Shown here: one piece after another, positions 35,895 to 45,452 of the stretch | Layout of the letters: every line of letters begins with the position of its first letter | Numbering within the stretch: the first letter of the stretch is position 1 | Source: Pedobacter chitinilyticus | GTDB taxonomy: Bacteria > Bacteroidota > Bacteroidia > Sphingobacteriales > Sphingobacteriaceae | Length of the DNA: 64,000 bases | Assembly (NCBI RefSeq): GCF_003313385.1 | Contig: NZ_QMHN01000002.1 | Coordinates: 258,603 to 322,602, forward strand | Reading direction: 5' to 3' | Program-made: the position numbers and the translations under genes | Notes under the pieces: model-generated | Databases searched by the model: none | Seen by the model: only the letters and a program-made list of their open reading frames with translations | Told to the model about the DNA's origin: nothing

Positions 35895-36671
35895 ATGAAA
35901 AGAATAAGCATAGCCATACTATTATTTTTCCTTAGCGCAACTGCATTTGCCCAAGATCTTTCCCTATACAAAAAAGCTTTTTTTGTAGCCAATGGCGATA
36001 CCTTGAAATACCGCATACTTTATCCTAAAAACTTCGATAGCCAGAAAAAATATCCTGTAATTCTTTTCCTCCATGGACGTGGCGAGAGTGGTAAAGACAA
36101 TGAAAAACAACTGGCCAATGGTGGCAAACTGTTTTTAAACGAAAACTTCAGGAATAACCACCAAGTGATCACCATTTTCCCGCAATGTGCTTCCAACAGC
36201 TATTGGGCCAATGTAGAAATTGACACCGTAAATACGAAGCGTTTCTTCACTTTTATAAAAGGTGGGCAGCCTACCAAAGCTATGAGCTTAGTACTTCAGT
36301 TTACCGATAACTACTTTAAAAACAGCTTTGTTGACCCTACTAAAATTTATGTAGGTGGTCTATCTATGGGTGGTATGGGAACTTTTGAAATGTTACGAAG
36401 AAAACCTAACACCTTTGCTGCAGCATTTGCCATTTGTGGTGGTGACAATGTACTGAATGCTAAAAAATACAAGCATGTACCGTTATGGATTTTTCACGGC
36501 GGTTTAGATGATGTGGTTACTCCGCAGTTTTCTTATGGTATTTACCGCAAGCTTAAAAAACTTGGTAACACCCCAAAATTTACGGTCTACCTAAAAGCTA
36601 ACCACAATAGTTGGGACAGTGCCTTTGCCGAACCAGATTTGTTGCCTTGGTTGCTTTCACACAAAAAATAA
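35895..36671 (+). CDS. secreted alpha/beta hydrolase (esterase/peptidase-like)
   Basis: 258 residues from ATG 35895; a TTG nine bases upstream is in frame but less likely. A signal peptide ends FAQ. The alpha/beta hydrolase core has FLHGRGESGKDN (oxyanion region), nucleophile elbow GGLSMGG (Ser157), HGGLDDVV (catalytic Asp) and NHNSWDSAF (catalytic His). It resembles LpqC/CE1-like or phospholipase/carboxylesterase secreted enzymes in Bacteroidota, often next to glycosidases. It is separated from bglX by a hairpin and a repeat element, so it is probably not on the same transcript. Substrate unknown. Confidence 0.85.
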   Translation: MKRISIAILLFFLSATAFAQDLSLYKKAFFVANGDTLKYRILYPKNFDSQKKYPVILFLHGRGESGKDNEKQLANGGKLFLNENFRNNHQVITIFPQCASNSYWANVEIDTVNTKRFFTFIKGGQPTKAMSLVLQFTDNYFKNSFVDPTKIYVGGLSMGGMGTFEMLRRKPNTFAAAFAICGGDNVLNAKKYKHVPLWIFHGGLDDVVTPQFSYGIYRKLKKLGNTPKFTVYLKANHNSWDSAFAEPDLLPWLLSHKK

Positions 36672-36695
36672 GCTAGTTTCGTAAAAAATTAGACC

Positions 36696-37154
36696 ATGGA
36701 TTTACCTAATATTTTCACCAAAGAAATAGCAGAAGGTGTGATCGAAAGAATCAACAAATTAACACCAAGTTCGCAACCGTTTTGGGGCAAAATGAGCGTT
36801 GCCCAAATGTTAGCACATTGCTGTGTGGCCTATGAAATGGTGTATACAAACAAACATCCGAAACCAGGCTTCTTGATGCGCTTTATCTTAAAAAAATTTA
36901 TAAAGAAAATGGTGGTATCGAAAAAGCCTTACCCTAAAAATTCGAAAACAGCGCCTGCATTTTTAATTAGCGACGAGAAAGATTTTGAGACGGAAAAGAA
37001 ACGCTTGGTTGATTACATTAGAGAAACCCAAGTATTAGGTGCCTATATTTTTGATGGTAAGGTTTCCCATTCATTTGGTCCTTTGAGTGACAATGAATGG
37101 AATAATATGTTTTACAAACATCTGGATCATCACCTTAAGCAATTTGGGGTATAA
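36696..37154 (+). CDS. DUF1569 domain-containing protein
   Basis: 152 residues, cytoplasmic, matching DUF1569, a DinB-like four-helix family (NKLTPSSQPFWGKMSVAQMLAHC near the start, and HSFGPLSDNEWNNMFYKHLDHHLKQFG at the end). The conserved His residues near 47 and in the C-terminal HLDHHL could bind a metal as in DinB relatives. It starts 24 nt after the esterase gene in the same direction and may be co-transcribed. Function unknown. Confidence 0.88.
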   Translation: MDLPNIFTKEIAEGVIERINKLTPSSQPFWGKMSVAQMLAHCCVAYEMVYTNKHPKPGFLMRFILKKFIKKMVVSKKPYPKNSKTAPAFLISDEKDFETEKKRLVDYIRETQVLGAYIFDGKVSHSFGPLSDNEWNNMFYKHLDHHLKQFGV

Positions 37155-37295
37155 ATAATATTTCAACCTATGAGGTTTACTGTAATGGGAAGCCTCTAAA
37201 TTACTCCCTCTAAGAGATAAGAAACTGGCTTCCGAAATGATTAGCACTACTTATTCTCTCACCTTTTTAAGGAGAGGTTTGACTGACATCATTAG

Positions 37296-37370
37296 CCCCG
37301 ACAGTAATGTAAAGCCCGCAAGCGAGTAAAGCGAGTGCGGACTTGTAATGAATGGCGGGACTATCGGAAC
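37296..37370. repeat. palindromic repeat CCCGACAGT ... GCGGGACTATCGG
   Basis: The 300-base gap between the convergent DUF1569 and yebC genes has no gene. CCCCGACAGTAATG with AAGCCCGC faces GCGGACTTGTAATG with GCGGGACTATCGG. The same outer arms occur at 10466-10613. Confidence 0.6.
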
Positions 37371-37401
37371 CAAAAAGCAGGTAATTTGCGCTTCATAAAA
37401 A

Positions 37402-37433
37402 AAACCTCGTAAGTTTTGAAACATACGAGGTTT
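37402..37433. terminator. hairpin, family AAACCTCGTAAG, between convergent genes
   Basis: AAACCTCGTAAGTTT (37402-37416) pairs with AAACATACGAGGTTT (37419-37433), 14 of 15 pairs. It lies 22 nt beyond the yebC stop and can serve both convergent genes. Confidence 0.6.
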
Positions 37434-37454
37434 AAGGGGAATTATTTTGGTGGC

Positions 37455-38183
37455 TTACTCGGCCATGTTATGGTAAACCGCTTGAACGTCATCGTCCTCT
37501 TCCAGTTTGTCAATCAGCTTCAATACATCGGCAGCTTGTTCTTCGGTTACTTCGTGATGAGACAAAGCAATGCGCTCTAGTTTTGAGCTTTTCAATTCAA
37601 GACCTTTTTCCTCTAATGCTTTCTGTAGGGAACCAAAATTCTCAAATGCACCTTGTGCTACTACAATATCGTTTCCTTCTTCATCAGCCTCTACATAAAG
37701 CTCTTCCAAACCAGCGTCAATTAATTCAAACTCTAATTCTTCCAAATCTAAGTCTTCGGTAGGTGCAAATCTGAAAATAGATTTTCTATTGAAAACAAAA
37801 TCCAAAGAACCTGTTTTACCCAAAGAGCCATTGGTTTTGTTGAAATAGCTGCGAACGTTAGCCACGGTACGATTAGTATTATCAGTTGCCGTTTCAATTA
37901 AAACCGCAACGCCGTGTGGGGCATATCCTTCGTAAACAATCTCCTCGTAATTCGCCATCGACTTATCAGAAGCACGCTTAATTGCCGCCTCTACCCTATC
38001 TTTTGGCATATTTACAGCCTTCGCGTTTTGCATCGCAGTACGCAAACGAGAGTTGGTTTCTGGATTTGGGCCAGATTCCTTAACTGCCATTACAATATCT
38101 TTACCAATACGGGTAAACTGTACGGCCATTTTAGACCAACGTTTAAATTTTCTTTCTTTTCTAAATTCGAATGCTCTTCCCAT
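37455..38183 (-). CDS. YebC/PmpR family DNA-binding regulatory protein
   Basis: 242 residues, normal for YebC. The three-domain pattern is clear: N-terminal KRWSKMAVQFTRIGKDI, then NSRLRTAMQNAKAVNMPKDR and the IKRASDKSMANYEEIVYEGYAPHGVAVLIE signature, ending with an acidic domain (LIDKLEEDDDVQAVYHNM). Members have been described as transcription regulators and, more recently, as factors that help ribosomes through difficult peptide stretches; which applies here is open. Cytoplasmic. It is convergent with the DUF1569 gene. Confidence 0.95.
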   Translation of the reverse strand: MGRAFEFRKERKFKRWSKMAVQFTRIGKDIVMAVKESGPNPETNSRLRTAMQNAKAVNMPKDRVEAAIKRASDKSMANYEEIVYEGYAPHGVAVLIETATDNTNRTVANVRSYFNKTNGSLGKTGSLDFVFNRKSIFRFAPTEDLDLEELEFELIDAGLEELYVEADEEGNDIVVAQGAFENFGSLQKALEEKGLELKSSKLERIALSHHEVTEEQAADVLKLIDKLEEDDDVQAVYHNMAE

Positions 38184-38276
38184 TATTTTAGTAGTTAGTG
38201 GTTGGTGGTTAGTAGTTAGACAAAAGCCTTATCCCATAAACCTTACACCTTAAAACCTTATACCCTATACCTTATT

Positions 38277-39221
38277 TTATTTTTTCAAGTTCGTTAACAT
38301 ATCTGTGGTCATTTTTGCCAAATCAAATTCTGGCTTCCAGCCCCACTCTTTTTGTGCGTAGCTATCATCAATTGATTTAGGCCAGCTATCTGCAATTTGT
38401 TGCCTCGGGTCATGTTCGGCATAGCTTAACTTAAAGTCGGGAATGTGCTTTCTAATTTCTGAGGCCAACACTTCAGGTGTAAAACTTACCCCTGCAAAGT
38501 TATAGCTAGAGCGAATGCTCAATTGTTCTGCAGGTGCATCCATCAGTTCAATGGTTCCCCTAATGGCATCGTCCATGTACATCATTGGCAATTCCGTTTC
38601 TGCAGATAAAAACGAAGCATAACTTCCTTTTTTCAATGCTTCATGGAAAATATGTACCGCATAATCGGTAGTACCGCCACCTGGCGCTGCTTTCCAACTG
38701 ATTAATCCTGGATAACGGATGCTTCTTACATCTAGACCATATTTTTGGTGATAATATTCGCACCAACGCTCACCTGCCAATTTACTAATACCGTAAATGG
38801 TATTGGGATCCATGGTACAATATTGTGGCGTTTGTTCTTTTGGCGAGTTAGGCCCAAATACAGCGATAGAACTTGGCCAATAAACCTTTGCCGTTTTATA
38901 TGCCAAGGCTAAGTCCAACACGTTCAATAAGCCGTTCATGTTCAAGTCCCAAGCTAGTTTTGGGTTTTGTTCGCCCGTTGCCGAAAGCAAAGCTGCCAAC
39001 AAATAAACCTGCGTAGGTTGGTATTTTTCAAAAATTGCCTTTAAAATGTCTTTATCCAAAACGTTCACAAACTCGAACGGTCCCGCATTTTTGATTTCAT
39101 AATCTGGGCGACGGATATCGCAAGCAATCACATTATTACTACCGTAGCCAGCACGTAATGCGGTCACTAACTCGGTGCCTATTTGCCCATTTGAGCCTAA
39201 AACTAATATCTTATCTTTCAT
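38277..39221 (-). CDS. L-threonine 3-dehydrogenase, SDR (epimerase-like) type
   Basis: 314 residues from the ATG at 39221; an in-frame TTG at 39242 falls within the promoter and is rejected. A Rossmann NAD-binding start VLGSNGQIGTEL, the YGISK catalytic Tyr-Lys pair, and the stretch SWKAAPGGGTTDYAVHIF, which is typical of the Bacteroidota GalE-like threonine dehydrogenases. It oxidises threonine to 2-amino-3-oxobutyrate, the substrate of the Kbl encoded at 13.7 kb. A generic NAD-dependent epimerase is the alternative, made unlikely by the PGGGTTDY motif. Confidence 0.88.
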   Translation of the reverse strand: MKDKILVLGSNGQIGTELVTALRAGYGSNNVIACDIRRPDYEIKNAGPFEFVNVLDKDILKAIFEKYQPTQVYLLAALLSATGEQNPKLAWDLNMNGLLNVLDLALAYKTAKVYWPSSIAVFGPNSPKEQTPQYCTMDPNTIYGISKLAGERWCEYYHQKYGLDVRSIRYPGLISWKAAPGGGTTDYAVHIFHEALKKGSYASFLSAETELPMMYMDDAIRGTIELMDAPAEQLSIRSSYNFAGVSFTPEVLASEIRKHIPDFKLSYAEHDPRQQIADSWPKSIDDSYAQKEWGWKPEFDLAKMTTDMLTNLKK

Positions 39222-39239
39222 GAATAAACTGAAGTTTGA

Positions 39240-39268
39240 CAAAGGTAAAAAAATGGCTCAAAAGCAAA
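39240..39268 (-). promoter_or_regulatory. Bacteroidota promoter of the threonine dehydrogenase gene
   Basis: Minus strand: TTTG (39265-39268), 17-nt spacer, TACCTTTG (39240-39247). The ATG is 18 nt downstream of the -7 element. Confidence 0.65.
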
Positions 39269-39373
39269 TCAAAAAAATGAGTAGAGTTATCTTCTTACCC
39301 ATCACTCCACTACCTAGGCTATACAAATTACCATTGATTTGCTAACTTAGCAATGACCAAAAATATAATCCTC

Positions 39374-41494
39374 ATGAATAAATTACTATTAACCGTCATT
39401 ACAGCATCAGTACTGTTATCCTGTAAAGAAAAAGTAAAAGAAGAACCCATCGTGTTAAAATATCCCGAAACAAAAAAAGTCGACACTGTTGACAATTACT
39501 TTGGAACTGAAGTAAAAGATCCTTATCGCTGGTTAGAAGATGATAAATCTGCCGAAACTGCTGCTTGGGTAAAAGCCGAAAATGAAGTGACTTTCGGTTA
39601 TCTCGAAAAAATACCTTTCCGCAAAGAAATGAAAGACCGCTTAGAAAAGCTGTGGAACTACGAAAAGATTTCTGCGCCTTCACAAGAGGGAAACTATACC
39701 TATTACTTTAAGAACAACGGTTTGCAAAACCAATCGGTGATGTACCGAAAAGATAAGGATGGTAAAGAAGAAGTATTCCTTGATCCGAACACTTTCTCGA
39801 AAGATGGTACTACCTCCCTATCTACCGTTGAATTTTCTAAAGATGGTTCTTTGGTAGCCTATTCTATTTCGGAGGCAGGTAGCGACTGGAACAAGATCAT
39901 TATTATGGATGCAGTGAACAAGAAAAAACTGGAAGCTGAATTAGTAGACGTTAAATTTAGTGGTATTGCTTGGATTGGCAACAAAGGTTTCTATTATTCG
40001 AGCTACGACAAACCAAAAGGAAGCCAGCTTTCGGCCAAAACTGATCAGCATAAATTATATTTTCACCAATTAGGTACTGCCCAAAAAGACGACAAAGTAA
40101 TTTTCGGACAAAATGAGAAACGTAGATATGTAGGTGCTAGTGTAACCGAGGATGATAGATATTTGGTGATTTCTGCTTCGAACTCTACTTCTGGCAACGA
40201 GCTATATTTTAAAGACCTAAGCGTTCCAGATAGCAAGATTGTGAACATATTAGATAATTTTGAAAGCGACAGCTATATTTTGGATAATGTAGGCACCAAA
40301 CTTTACATTGTGACCAATCTTAAAGCGCCTAACCAAAAATTAGTAACGGTTGATGCAACTAATCCAAAATCGGCCAATTGGAAAGACTTTATTCCCGAAA
40401 CAGAGAATGTGCTTTCGGTATCTACTGGCTCAGGCTATATTTTTGCCAATTACATGAAAGATGCCGTTTCGCAAGTAAAACAATATGACTACGATGGCAA
40501 AATGCTCCGCGAAATTAAATTACCAGGACTTGGCACTGCTGGAGGTTTTGGAGGAAAAAGAGAAGATAAGGCTTTGTATTATTCTTTCACCAATTACATC
40601 ACTCCTGGAACCATCTATTCCTTTGAACCGAAAGAGGGAAAATCTGCAGAATATCAAAAACCAAAAGTAGATTTCGATGGTGCAGCTTACGAAAGCAAGC
40701 AGGTTTTCTACACCTCCAAAGATGGCACCAAGGTACCAATGATCATTACCTATAAAAAAGGGCTAAAGTTAGATGGAAATAATCCAACCATTCTTTACGG
40801 ATACGGTGGCTTTAATGTAAGCCTTACCCCAGCGTTCAGTATTTCTAATGCGGTGTGGTTAGCACAAGGTGGTGTTTATGCGGTTCCTAATCTTCGTGGC
40901 GGTGGCGAATATGGAAAAAAATGGCACGACGACGGTACTCAAATGAAAAAACAGAATGTATTTGATGATTTTATTGCAGCAGCAGAATACCTGATTGCAC
41001 AGAAATATACTTCATCTGACTATTTAGCCATTCGTGGCGGTTCTAACGGCGGGCTTTTGGTGGGCGCTACCATGACGCAAAGACCTGAATTAATGAAAGT
41101 GGCTCTTCCAGCCGTAGGCGTTTTAGATATGCTACGTTATAATACCTTCACCGCTGGTGCAGGATGGGCTTATGATTATGGCACAGCCCAAGATTCAAAA
41201 GCCATGTTTGAGTACCTTAAAAAATATTCGCCAGTACATCATGTGAAAGAAGGTACCAGCTACCCTGCTACCTTAATTACTACTGGTGATCACGATGACC
41301 GTGTAGTACCCGCACATAGTTTTAAGTTTGCGGCAGAGCTACAGGCCAAACAAAAAGGAAACAATCCTGTACTTATTCGCATCGAGACCAATGCAGGCCA
41401 TGGTGCTGGAAAACCTGTTTCTAAAACCATTGAAGAAGCAGCAGATATTCTTTCGTTCACGTTATTTAACATGGGTGTTAGAGAACTACGATAA
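39374..41494 (+). CDS. prolyl oligopeptidase family (S9A) lipoprotein
   Basis: 706 residues from the ATG at 39374, which gives a compact lipoprotein signal ending LLSC (Cys17); an in-frame ATG at 39353 is an alternative but lies at the expected transcription start. The propeller domain ([15 protein letters not shown], then repeated strands) is followed by the S9 hydrolase domain: [25 protein letters not shown], nucleophile Ser557 in [23 protein letters not shown] and GHGAGKP with the catalytic Asp and His. It cleaves short proline-containing peptides, here outside the cytoplasm. A clear terminator follows. Confidence 0.95.
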   Translation: MNKLLLTVITASVLLSCKEKVKEEPIVLKYPETKKVDTVDNYFGTEVKDPYRWLEDDKSAETAAWVKAENEVTFGYLEKIPFRKEMKDRLEKLWNYEKISAPSQEGNYTYYFKNNGLQNQSVMYRKDKDGKEEVFLDPNTFSKDGTTSLSTVEFSKDGSLVAYSISEAGSDWNKIIIMDAVNKKKLEAELVDVKFSGIAWIGNKGFYYSSYDKPKGSQLSAKTDQHKLYFHQLGTAQKDDKVIFGQNEKRRYVGASVTEDDRYLVISASNSTSGNELYFKDLSVPDSKIVNILDNFESDSYILDNVGTKLYIVTNLKAPNQKLVTVDATNPKSANWKDFIPETENVLSVSTGSGYIFANYMKDAVSQVKQYDYDGKMLREIKLPGLGTAGGFGGKREDKALYYSFTNYITPGTIYSFEPKEGKSAEYQKPKVDFDGAAYESKQVFYTSKDGTKVPMIITYKKGLKLDGNNPTILYGYGGFNVSLTPAFSISNAVWLAQGGVYAVPNLRGGGEYGKKWHDDGTQMKKQNVFDDFIAAAEYLIAQKYTSSDYLAIRGGSNGGLLVGATMTQRPELMKVALPAVGVLDMLRYNTFTAGAGWAYDYGTAQDSKAMFEYLKKYSPVHHVKEGTSYPATLITTGDHDDRVVPAHSFKFAAELQAKQKGNNPVLIRIETNAGHGAGKPVSKTIEEAADILSFTLFNMGVRELR

Positions 41495-41512
41495 TCTCTC
41501 TTTAAACATTAC

Positions 41513-41549
41513 AAAGGGCATAAAAAATTCTTATGCCCTTTTATTTTTT
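41513..41549 (+). terminator. intrinsic terminator after the S9A peptidase gene
   Basis: AAAGGGCATAA (41513-41523) pairs with TTATGCCCTTT (41531-41541), 7-base loop, followed by TATTTTTT. Confidence 0.8.
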
Positions 41550-41872
41550 CAAAACTTATTGATTTCGATATATTACCAAAACAGTAATTTCAACTATCTT
41601 TATCATTAAAATTACTTACGATTAGTTTCGTTTTTAAAATAAAACTTCACAAATTAGATAAATGATCTACAAATACAAATGATCAAAAAGAAATCAAAGT
41701 CAAGTACCCTATCAACTTAATATTACTATTGGCTTGATAAAATCAGGCAATTTGCTGCCAATATTGTATCAAATTCGTAACAGCTATTGACTTACTAACT
41801 TTAAATTATTATAATTACCTAAATTTATATAGTGTAAAAAACACACTTAGAACCAATATATAGACCACTTAT
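41550..41872 (+). promoter_or_regulatory. AT-rich upstream region of the 3-keto-sugar cluster
   Basis: A 323-base gene-free, very AT-rich stretch ahead of the gluconate-dehydrogenase-subunit-3-like gene. The best promoter-like site is TAACTTTA at 41796-41803 (one mismatch to TAnnTTTG); no well-spaced -33 element is seen. No clear operator symmetry or riboswitch was recognised. Confidence 0.35.
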
Positions 41873-42457
41873 ATGGACAGAAGAGAAGCACTCCGAAGCG
41901 TAGCCATTTTGTTAGGAACGGCCATTTCTGCTGGAACAACAGACATCTTGTTCAGTAGCTACACCCTACCTGAAAGCGAAAAAAACGCAGTTAATTTTAG
42001 CGCAGAGCAAATAAGGACACTCACCGAAATTGCTGATGTGATTATCCCTACCACCAAATCATCTGGCGGAGCCAAAGCGGCAGGCGTCGGCAAATTCATT
42101 CCAATGATGGTAAACGACTGTTATCCAGCAAAACAACAGCAATCTTTCTATAAGGGCCTGACGGAATTTGAAGCCCGTACTAAAAAACAGTATGGTAAAA
42201 GTTTTGCCTTAATTCCATTGGCAGAGCGCAAAAAAATGCTCAACGCACTAAGACAGGAAACCTTAGATCAAAAAACGAACAAACTTCCTGAAAGAGCAGA
42301 TATTGCCTATTTCTTTACCACGGTAAGGGACCTAACCTCGCTAGGATATTTTTCATCGGAAATTGGCTGTACCAAAGCCCGCGAGTACGTACAAATACCA
42401 GGCAGCTATGATGGCGCTTATCCGCTAAAGCCAGGACAAAAATCTTGGGCAACCTAA
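41873..42457 (+). CDS. gluconate 2-dehydrogenase subunit 3 family protein (Tat-type small subunit)
   Basis: 194 residues. The N-terminus (MDRREALRSVAILLG) has an arginine pair before a hydrophobic stretch, consistent with a Tat signal. The mature part fits the subunit-3 family: AEQIRTLTEIADVIIPTT, GAKAAGVGKFI, a terminal GYFSSEIG segment and a Cys. In characterised FAD-dependent gluconate and sorbitol dehydrogenases this small subunit escorts the folded flavoprotein through Tat. The next gene encodes exactly such a GMC flavoprotein without a signal, 36 nt downstream, so they form one enzyme. Confidence 0.88.
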   Translation: MDRREALRSVAILLGTAISAGTTDILFSSYTLPESEKNAVNFSAEQIRTLTEIADVIIPTTKSSGGAKAAGVGKFIPMMVNDCYPAKQQQSFYKGLTEFEARTKKQYGKSFALIPLAERKKMLNALRQETLDQKTNKLPERADIAYFFTTVRDLTSLGYFSSEIGCTKAREYVQIPGSYDGAYPLKPGQKSWAT

Positions 42458-42493
42458 AAAAACCTCTTTCCCCCTAAACAAAACACAAACAAA

Positions 42494-44197
42494 ATGAACT
42501 TAAATATAAATCTAAAAGCCGAAAACACTTATGATGCCATTGTAGTTGGTTCTGGGATCAGTGGTGGTTGGGCCGCCAAGGAACTTACCGAAAAAGGCTT
42601 AAAAGTATTATTGCTCGAAAGAGGAATGAACATTGAGCACATCAAAGATTATGATTCGGCGATGAAAGATCCATGGGATATCAAACACGCAGGCAGGTTA
42701 ACCGAAGAAATGAAGAGAACCCACCCTGTACAAAAAAGAGATTATCCTTATAACGAAGCGACTGAAAAATGGTGGGTAAACGACTTGGAATGCCCTTATA
42801 CCGAAGTGAAAAGATTTGATTGGTACAGAGGCTTCCACGTGGGTGGAAAATCCTTAATGTGGGGCCGCCAAAGCTATCGCCTAGGTGATTTAAACTTTTC
42901 AGAAAATGCTAAAGATGGCTTCGGAAACGATTGGCCAATCAGATATAAAGACCTTGCTCCTTGGTATGACTATACGGAAAAATTTGCAGGTATTAGTGGC
43001 CAGAATGAAGGTTTACATGAAGTATTGCCTGATGGACATTTTCTTCCGCCAATGGAATTAAACGTGGTAGAAAAATCGGTAAGAGAAAGTATTAAACAAA
43101 AGTGGGGGAACGAAAGACTGTTAACCATTGGTCGTACGGCTAATTTAACGGTACCTCACAATGGCCGTGGCAGTTGCCAATACCGTAATTTATGTAGCCG
43201 TGGCTGTCCGTTTGGCGCTTATTTCAGCACCCAATCTTCTACCCTACCAGCGGCTATGGAAACTGGGAATCTTACCTTAAGACCGTATTCTATTGTTAAC
43301 CATATCATTTACGATAAAGACACCAAAAAAGCCAAAGGGGTAATGGTGATTGATGCCTTGACCAACAAAACGATGGAATTTTATTCGAAAATTGTTTTCG
43401 TAAACGGTTCAACGTTGGGTACTACTTTTATTTTATTAAACTCAACTTCGGAGGCTCATCCAAATGGATTAGGCAATGCAAGTGGCCAGTTGGGACACAA
43501 TTTAATGGATCACCATTTCCGTTGCGGTGCCAATGGTGATTTTGATGGTTTCGACAAATATTATACCTATGGTCGTCGTGCCAATGGTATCTATATTCCT
43601 CGTTTCAGAAACGTTGGAAAAGATAAACGTGATTATTTACGTGGCTTCGGCTATCAAGGTAGTGCGTCGAGACAAAACTGGCAAAACGATATTGCGGAGT
43701 TATCTTTTGGAGCGGATTTTAAAGACAAAATGACCAAACCAGGTAAATGGAGAATGGGCTTGGGAGGTTTTGGAGAGATGTTGCCGTACTACGAAAACCG
43801 CGTGTATATTGATCAAACGAAAAAAGACAAATGGGGCCAACCTGTATTGGCCATTGATTGCGAGTACAAAGAAAACGAAAAGAAAATGCGTGAGGACATG
43901 ATGAATGATGCCGCCGAAATGTTAGAAGCAGCAGGTGCCAAAAATATCAAGACTTACGATAATGATTGTTATCCAGGTATGGCGATCCACGAAATGGGTA
44001 CGGCCAGAATGGGTAAAGATCCCAAAACTTCGGTATTGAATGAGTGGAACCAAGTGCACGAAGTGAAAAACGTTTTTGTAACTGATGGTGCTGCTATGCC
44101 GTCTATCGGTTGTCAAAACCCTTCACTAACTTTTATGGCCTTAACTGCCCGTGCTGCTGACCACGCCGTAAATGAATTAAAAAAAGGGAACCTTTAA
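42494..44197 (+). CDS. GMC family FAD-dependent oxidoreductase (3-keto-sugar-forming dehydrogenase candidate)
   Basis: 567 residues, full length for the bacterial gluconate/glucoside-dehydrogenase branch. FAD-binding GSGISGG at 19-25, then LLLERGMNIEH, GGKSLMWGRQSYR, a Cys-rich CQYRNLCSRGCPFGAYF segment, and the C-terminal catalytic pair His499 (HEMGTARMG) and Asn542 (NPSLTFMAL). There is no signal peptide; export is expected with the Tat-signal small subunit before it. Neighbours (DUF1080, Gfo/Idh/MocA, TIM-barrel proteins) point to C3 oxidation of a glucoside or disaccharide rather than of gluconate. Electrons would pass to the cytochrome c of the cluster. Confidence 0.88.
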   Translation: MNLNINLKAENTYDAIVVGSGISGGWAAKELTEKGLKVLLLERGMNIEHIKDYDSAMKDPWDIKHAGRLTEEMKRTHPVQKRDYPYNEATEKWWVNDLECPYTEVKRFDWYRGFHVGGKSLMWGRQSYRLGDLNFSENAKDGFGNDWPIRYKDLAPWYDYTEKFAGISGQNEGLHEVLPDGHFLPPMELNVVEKSVRESIKQKWGNERLLTIGRTANLTVPHNGRGSCQYRNLCSRGCPFGAYFSTQSSTLPAAMETGNLTLRPYSIVNHIIYDKDTKKAKGVMVIDALTNKTMEFYSKIVFVNGSTLGTTFILLNSTSEAHPNGLGNASGQLGHNLMDHHFRCGANGDFDGFDKYYTYGRRANGIYIPRFRNVGKDKRDYLRGFGYQGSASRQNWQNDIAELSFGADFKDKMTKPGKWRMGLGGFGEMLPYYENRVYIDQTKKDKWGQPVLAIDCEYKENEKKMREDMMNDAAEMLEAAGAKNIKTYDNDCYPGMAIHEMGTARMGKDPKTSVLNEWNQVHEVKNVFVTDGAAMPSIGCQNPSLTFMALTARAADHAVNELKKGNL

Positions 44198-44226
44198 TAA
44201 GTTATAAGTAGTAAGTTATAGGTTTT

Positions 44227-44259
44227 AAGTTTTACGATGCCAAATGCAACGTAAAACTT
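44227..44259. repeat. hairpin between the GMC and Gfo/Idh/MocA genes
   Basis: AAGTTTTACG (44227-44236) and CGTAAAACTT (44250-44259) form a perfect 10-bp stem with a 13-base loop, within a longer imperfect palindrome of TAAGTTATAAG-type sequence (44200-44280). Confidence 0.5.
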
Positions 44260-44287
44260 ATTACTTATCACCTACAACCTTCGAAAT

Positions 44288-45445
44288 ATGAGACAAAAAA
44301 TAAGAATGGGCATGATCGGCGGTGGCAAAGATGCATTCATCGGAGCTGTTCACCGTATTGCCGCTAACATGGATGGATTAATCGAACTTTGCTGTGGTGC
44401 ATTGAGTATCCATCCTGAAACTGCTGTAGAATCGGGTAAAATGTTGTTTCTTCCAGAAAACAGAATTTATCTGAACTATGAAGAAATGATCAAAAAAGAA
44501 AGTGAACTTCCAGCAAATGAAAGAATTCACTTTGTAACCATAGTAACCCCCAATTTTGCACACTTTGCCCCTGCCATGATGGCTTTGGAACACGGTTTTA
44601 ACGTCGTGATTGAAAAACCAATGACTTTAACTTTGGAAGAGGCGAAACAGTTGCAACAAAAAGTAGAAGAAACTGGGCTTACCCTATGCCTAACCCATAC
44701 TTATTCTGGCTATCCAATGGTAAAACAAGCTAAAGAAATGGTGAAGGATGGCGCATTGGGCAAAATCAGAAAAATTATTGTAGAATATCCTCAAGGTTGG
44801 TTAAGTACTTTGAGCGAACGAGAGGGAAATGCACAGGCTGCTTGGCGAACCGATCCTAAAAAATCGGGCAAAAGCGGTTGCATTGGCGATATAGGTACCC
44901 ATGCCGGTCATTTAGCAGAATATATTTCAGGTTTAAAAATCACTCAAATCTGTGCTGATTTAAACATTGTAGTTGAAGGTAGAACCATTGATGATGATGG
45001 AAACATCTTGTTGAAATTTGATAATGGCGCCAATGGTGTTTTAATTGCTTCTCAAATTGCCGCTGGTGAAGAGAATGCGCTTAACATTAGAATTTACGGT
45101 GAAAAAGGTGGATTGGAATGGTTCCAACACGAGCCAAATACTTTGCTGGTAAAATGGCTAAACAAACCTACCGAGATTTACAGAGCTGGCAGTGGCTATT
45201 TAGGTGATTTTGCTAAACACAACACCAGAACTCCAGGAGGCCATCCCGAAGGTTTATTAGAAGCTTTTGCGAATATCTACCGAAATTTTGCTTTAACCTT
45301 AGATGCCAAGCTGAACAATGAAACCCCTACTCCTCAAATGTTAGATTTCCCTAACGTTTATGATGGCGTAAGAGGCATGGCACTTATTGAAAATGCCGTA
45401 GCTTCAAGTGCATCAGAACAAAAATGGCACACTTTTATAGTTTAG
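44288..45445 (+). CDS. Gfo/Idh/MocA family oxidoreductase (cytoplasmic)
   Basis: 385 residues, no signal peptide. The N-terminal Rossmann domain starts MGMIGGGKDAFIGAVH; the family motif VIEKPMT holds the catalytic-type Lys; the C-terminal domain has GDIGTHAGHLAEY with the conserved His. Such enzymes use NAD(P) to oxidise or reduce sugar-ring hydroxyls, including reduction of 3-keto-glucose to glucose. It differs from the Tat-exported relative at 47.1 kb. It overlaps in operon with the TIM-barrel gene 7 nt downstream. Confidence 0.92.
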   Translation: MRQKIRMGMIGGGKDAFIGAVHRIAANMDGLIELCCGALSIHPETAVESGKMLFLPENRIYLNYEEMIKKESELPANERIHFVTIVTPNFAHFAPAMMALEHGFNVVIEKPMTLTLEEAKQLQQKVEETGLTLCLTHTYSGYPMVKQAKEMVKDGALGKIRKIIVEYPQGWLSTLSEREGNAQAAWRTDPKKSGKSGCIGDIGTHAGHLAEYISGLKITQICADLNIVVEGRTIDDDGNILLKFDNGANGVLIASQIAAGEENALNIRIYGEKGGLEWFQHEPNTLLVKWLNKPTEIYRAGSGYLGDFAKHNTRTPGGHPEGLLEAFANIYRNFALTLDAKLNNETPTPQMLDFPNVYDGVRGMALIENAVASSASEQKWHTFIV

Positions 45446-45452
45446 TAACCAC

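Noticed and set aside
38277..39221. UDP-glucose 4-epimerase or generic sugar epimerase
   Set aside because: The PGGGTTDY segment and overall length fit the SDR-type threonine dehydrogenase better, and kbl is present.
42494..44197. True gluconate 2-dehydrogenase
   Set aside because: The family match allows it, but the neighbours (DUF1080, Gfo/Idh/MocA, TIM-barrel proteins) and lack of the multihaem subunit favour a glycoside C3 dehydrogenase; kept as an alternative.
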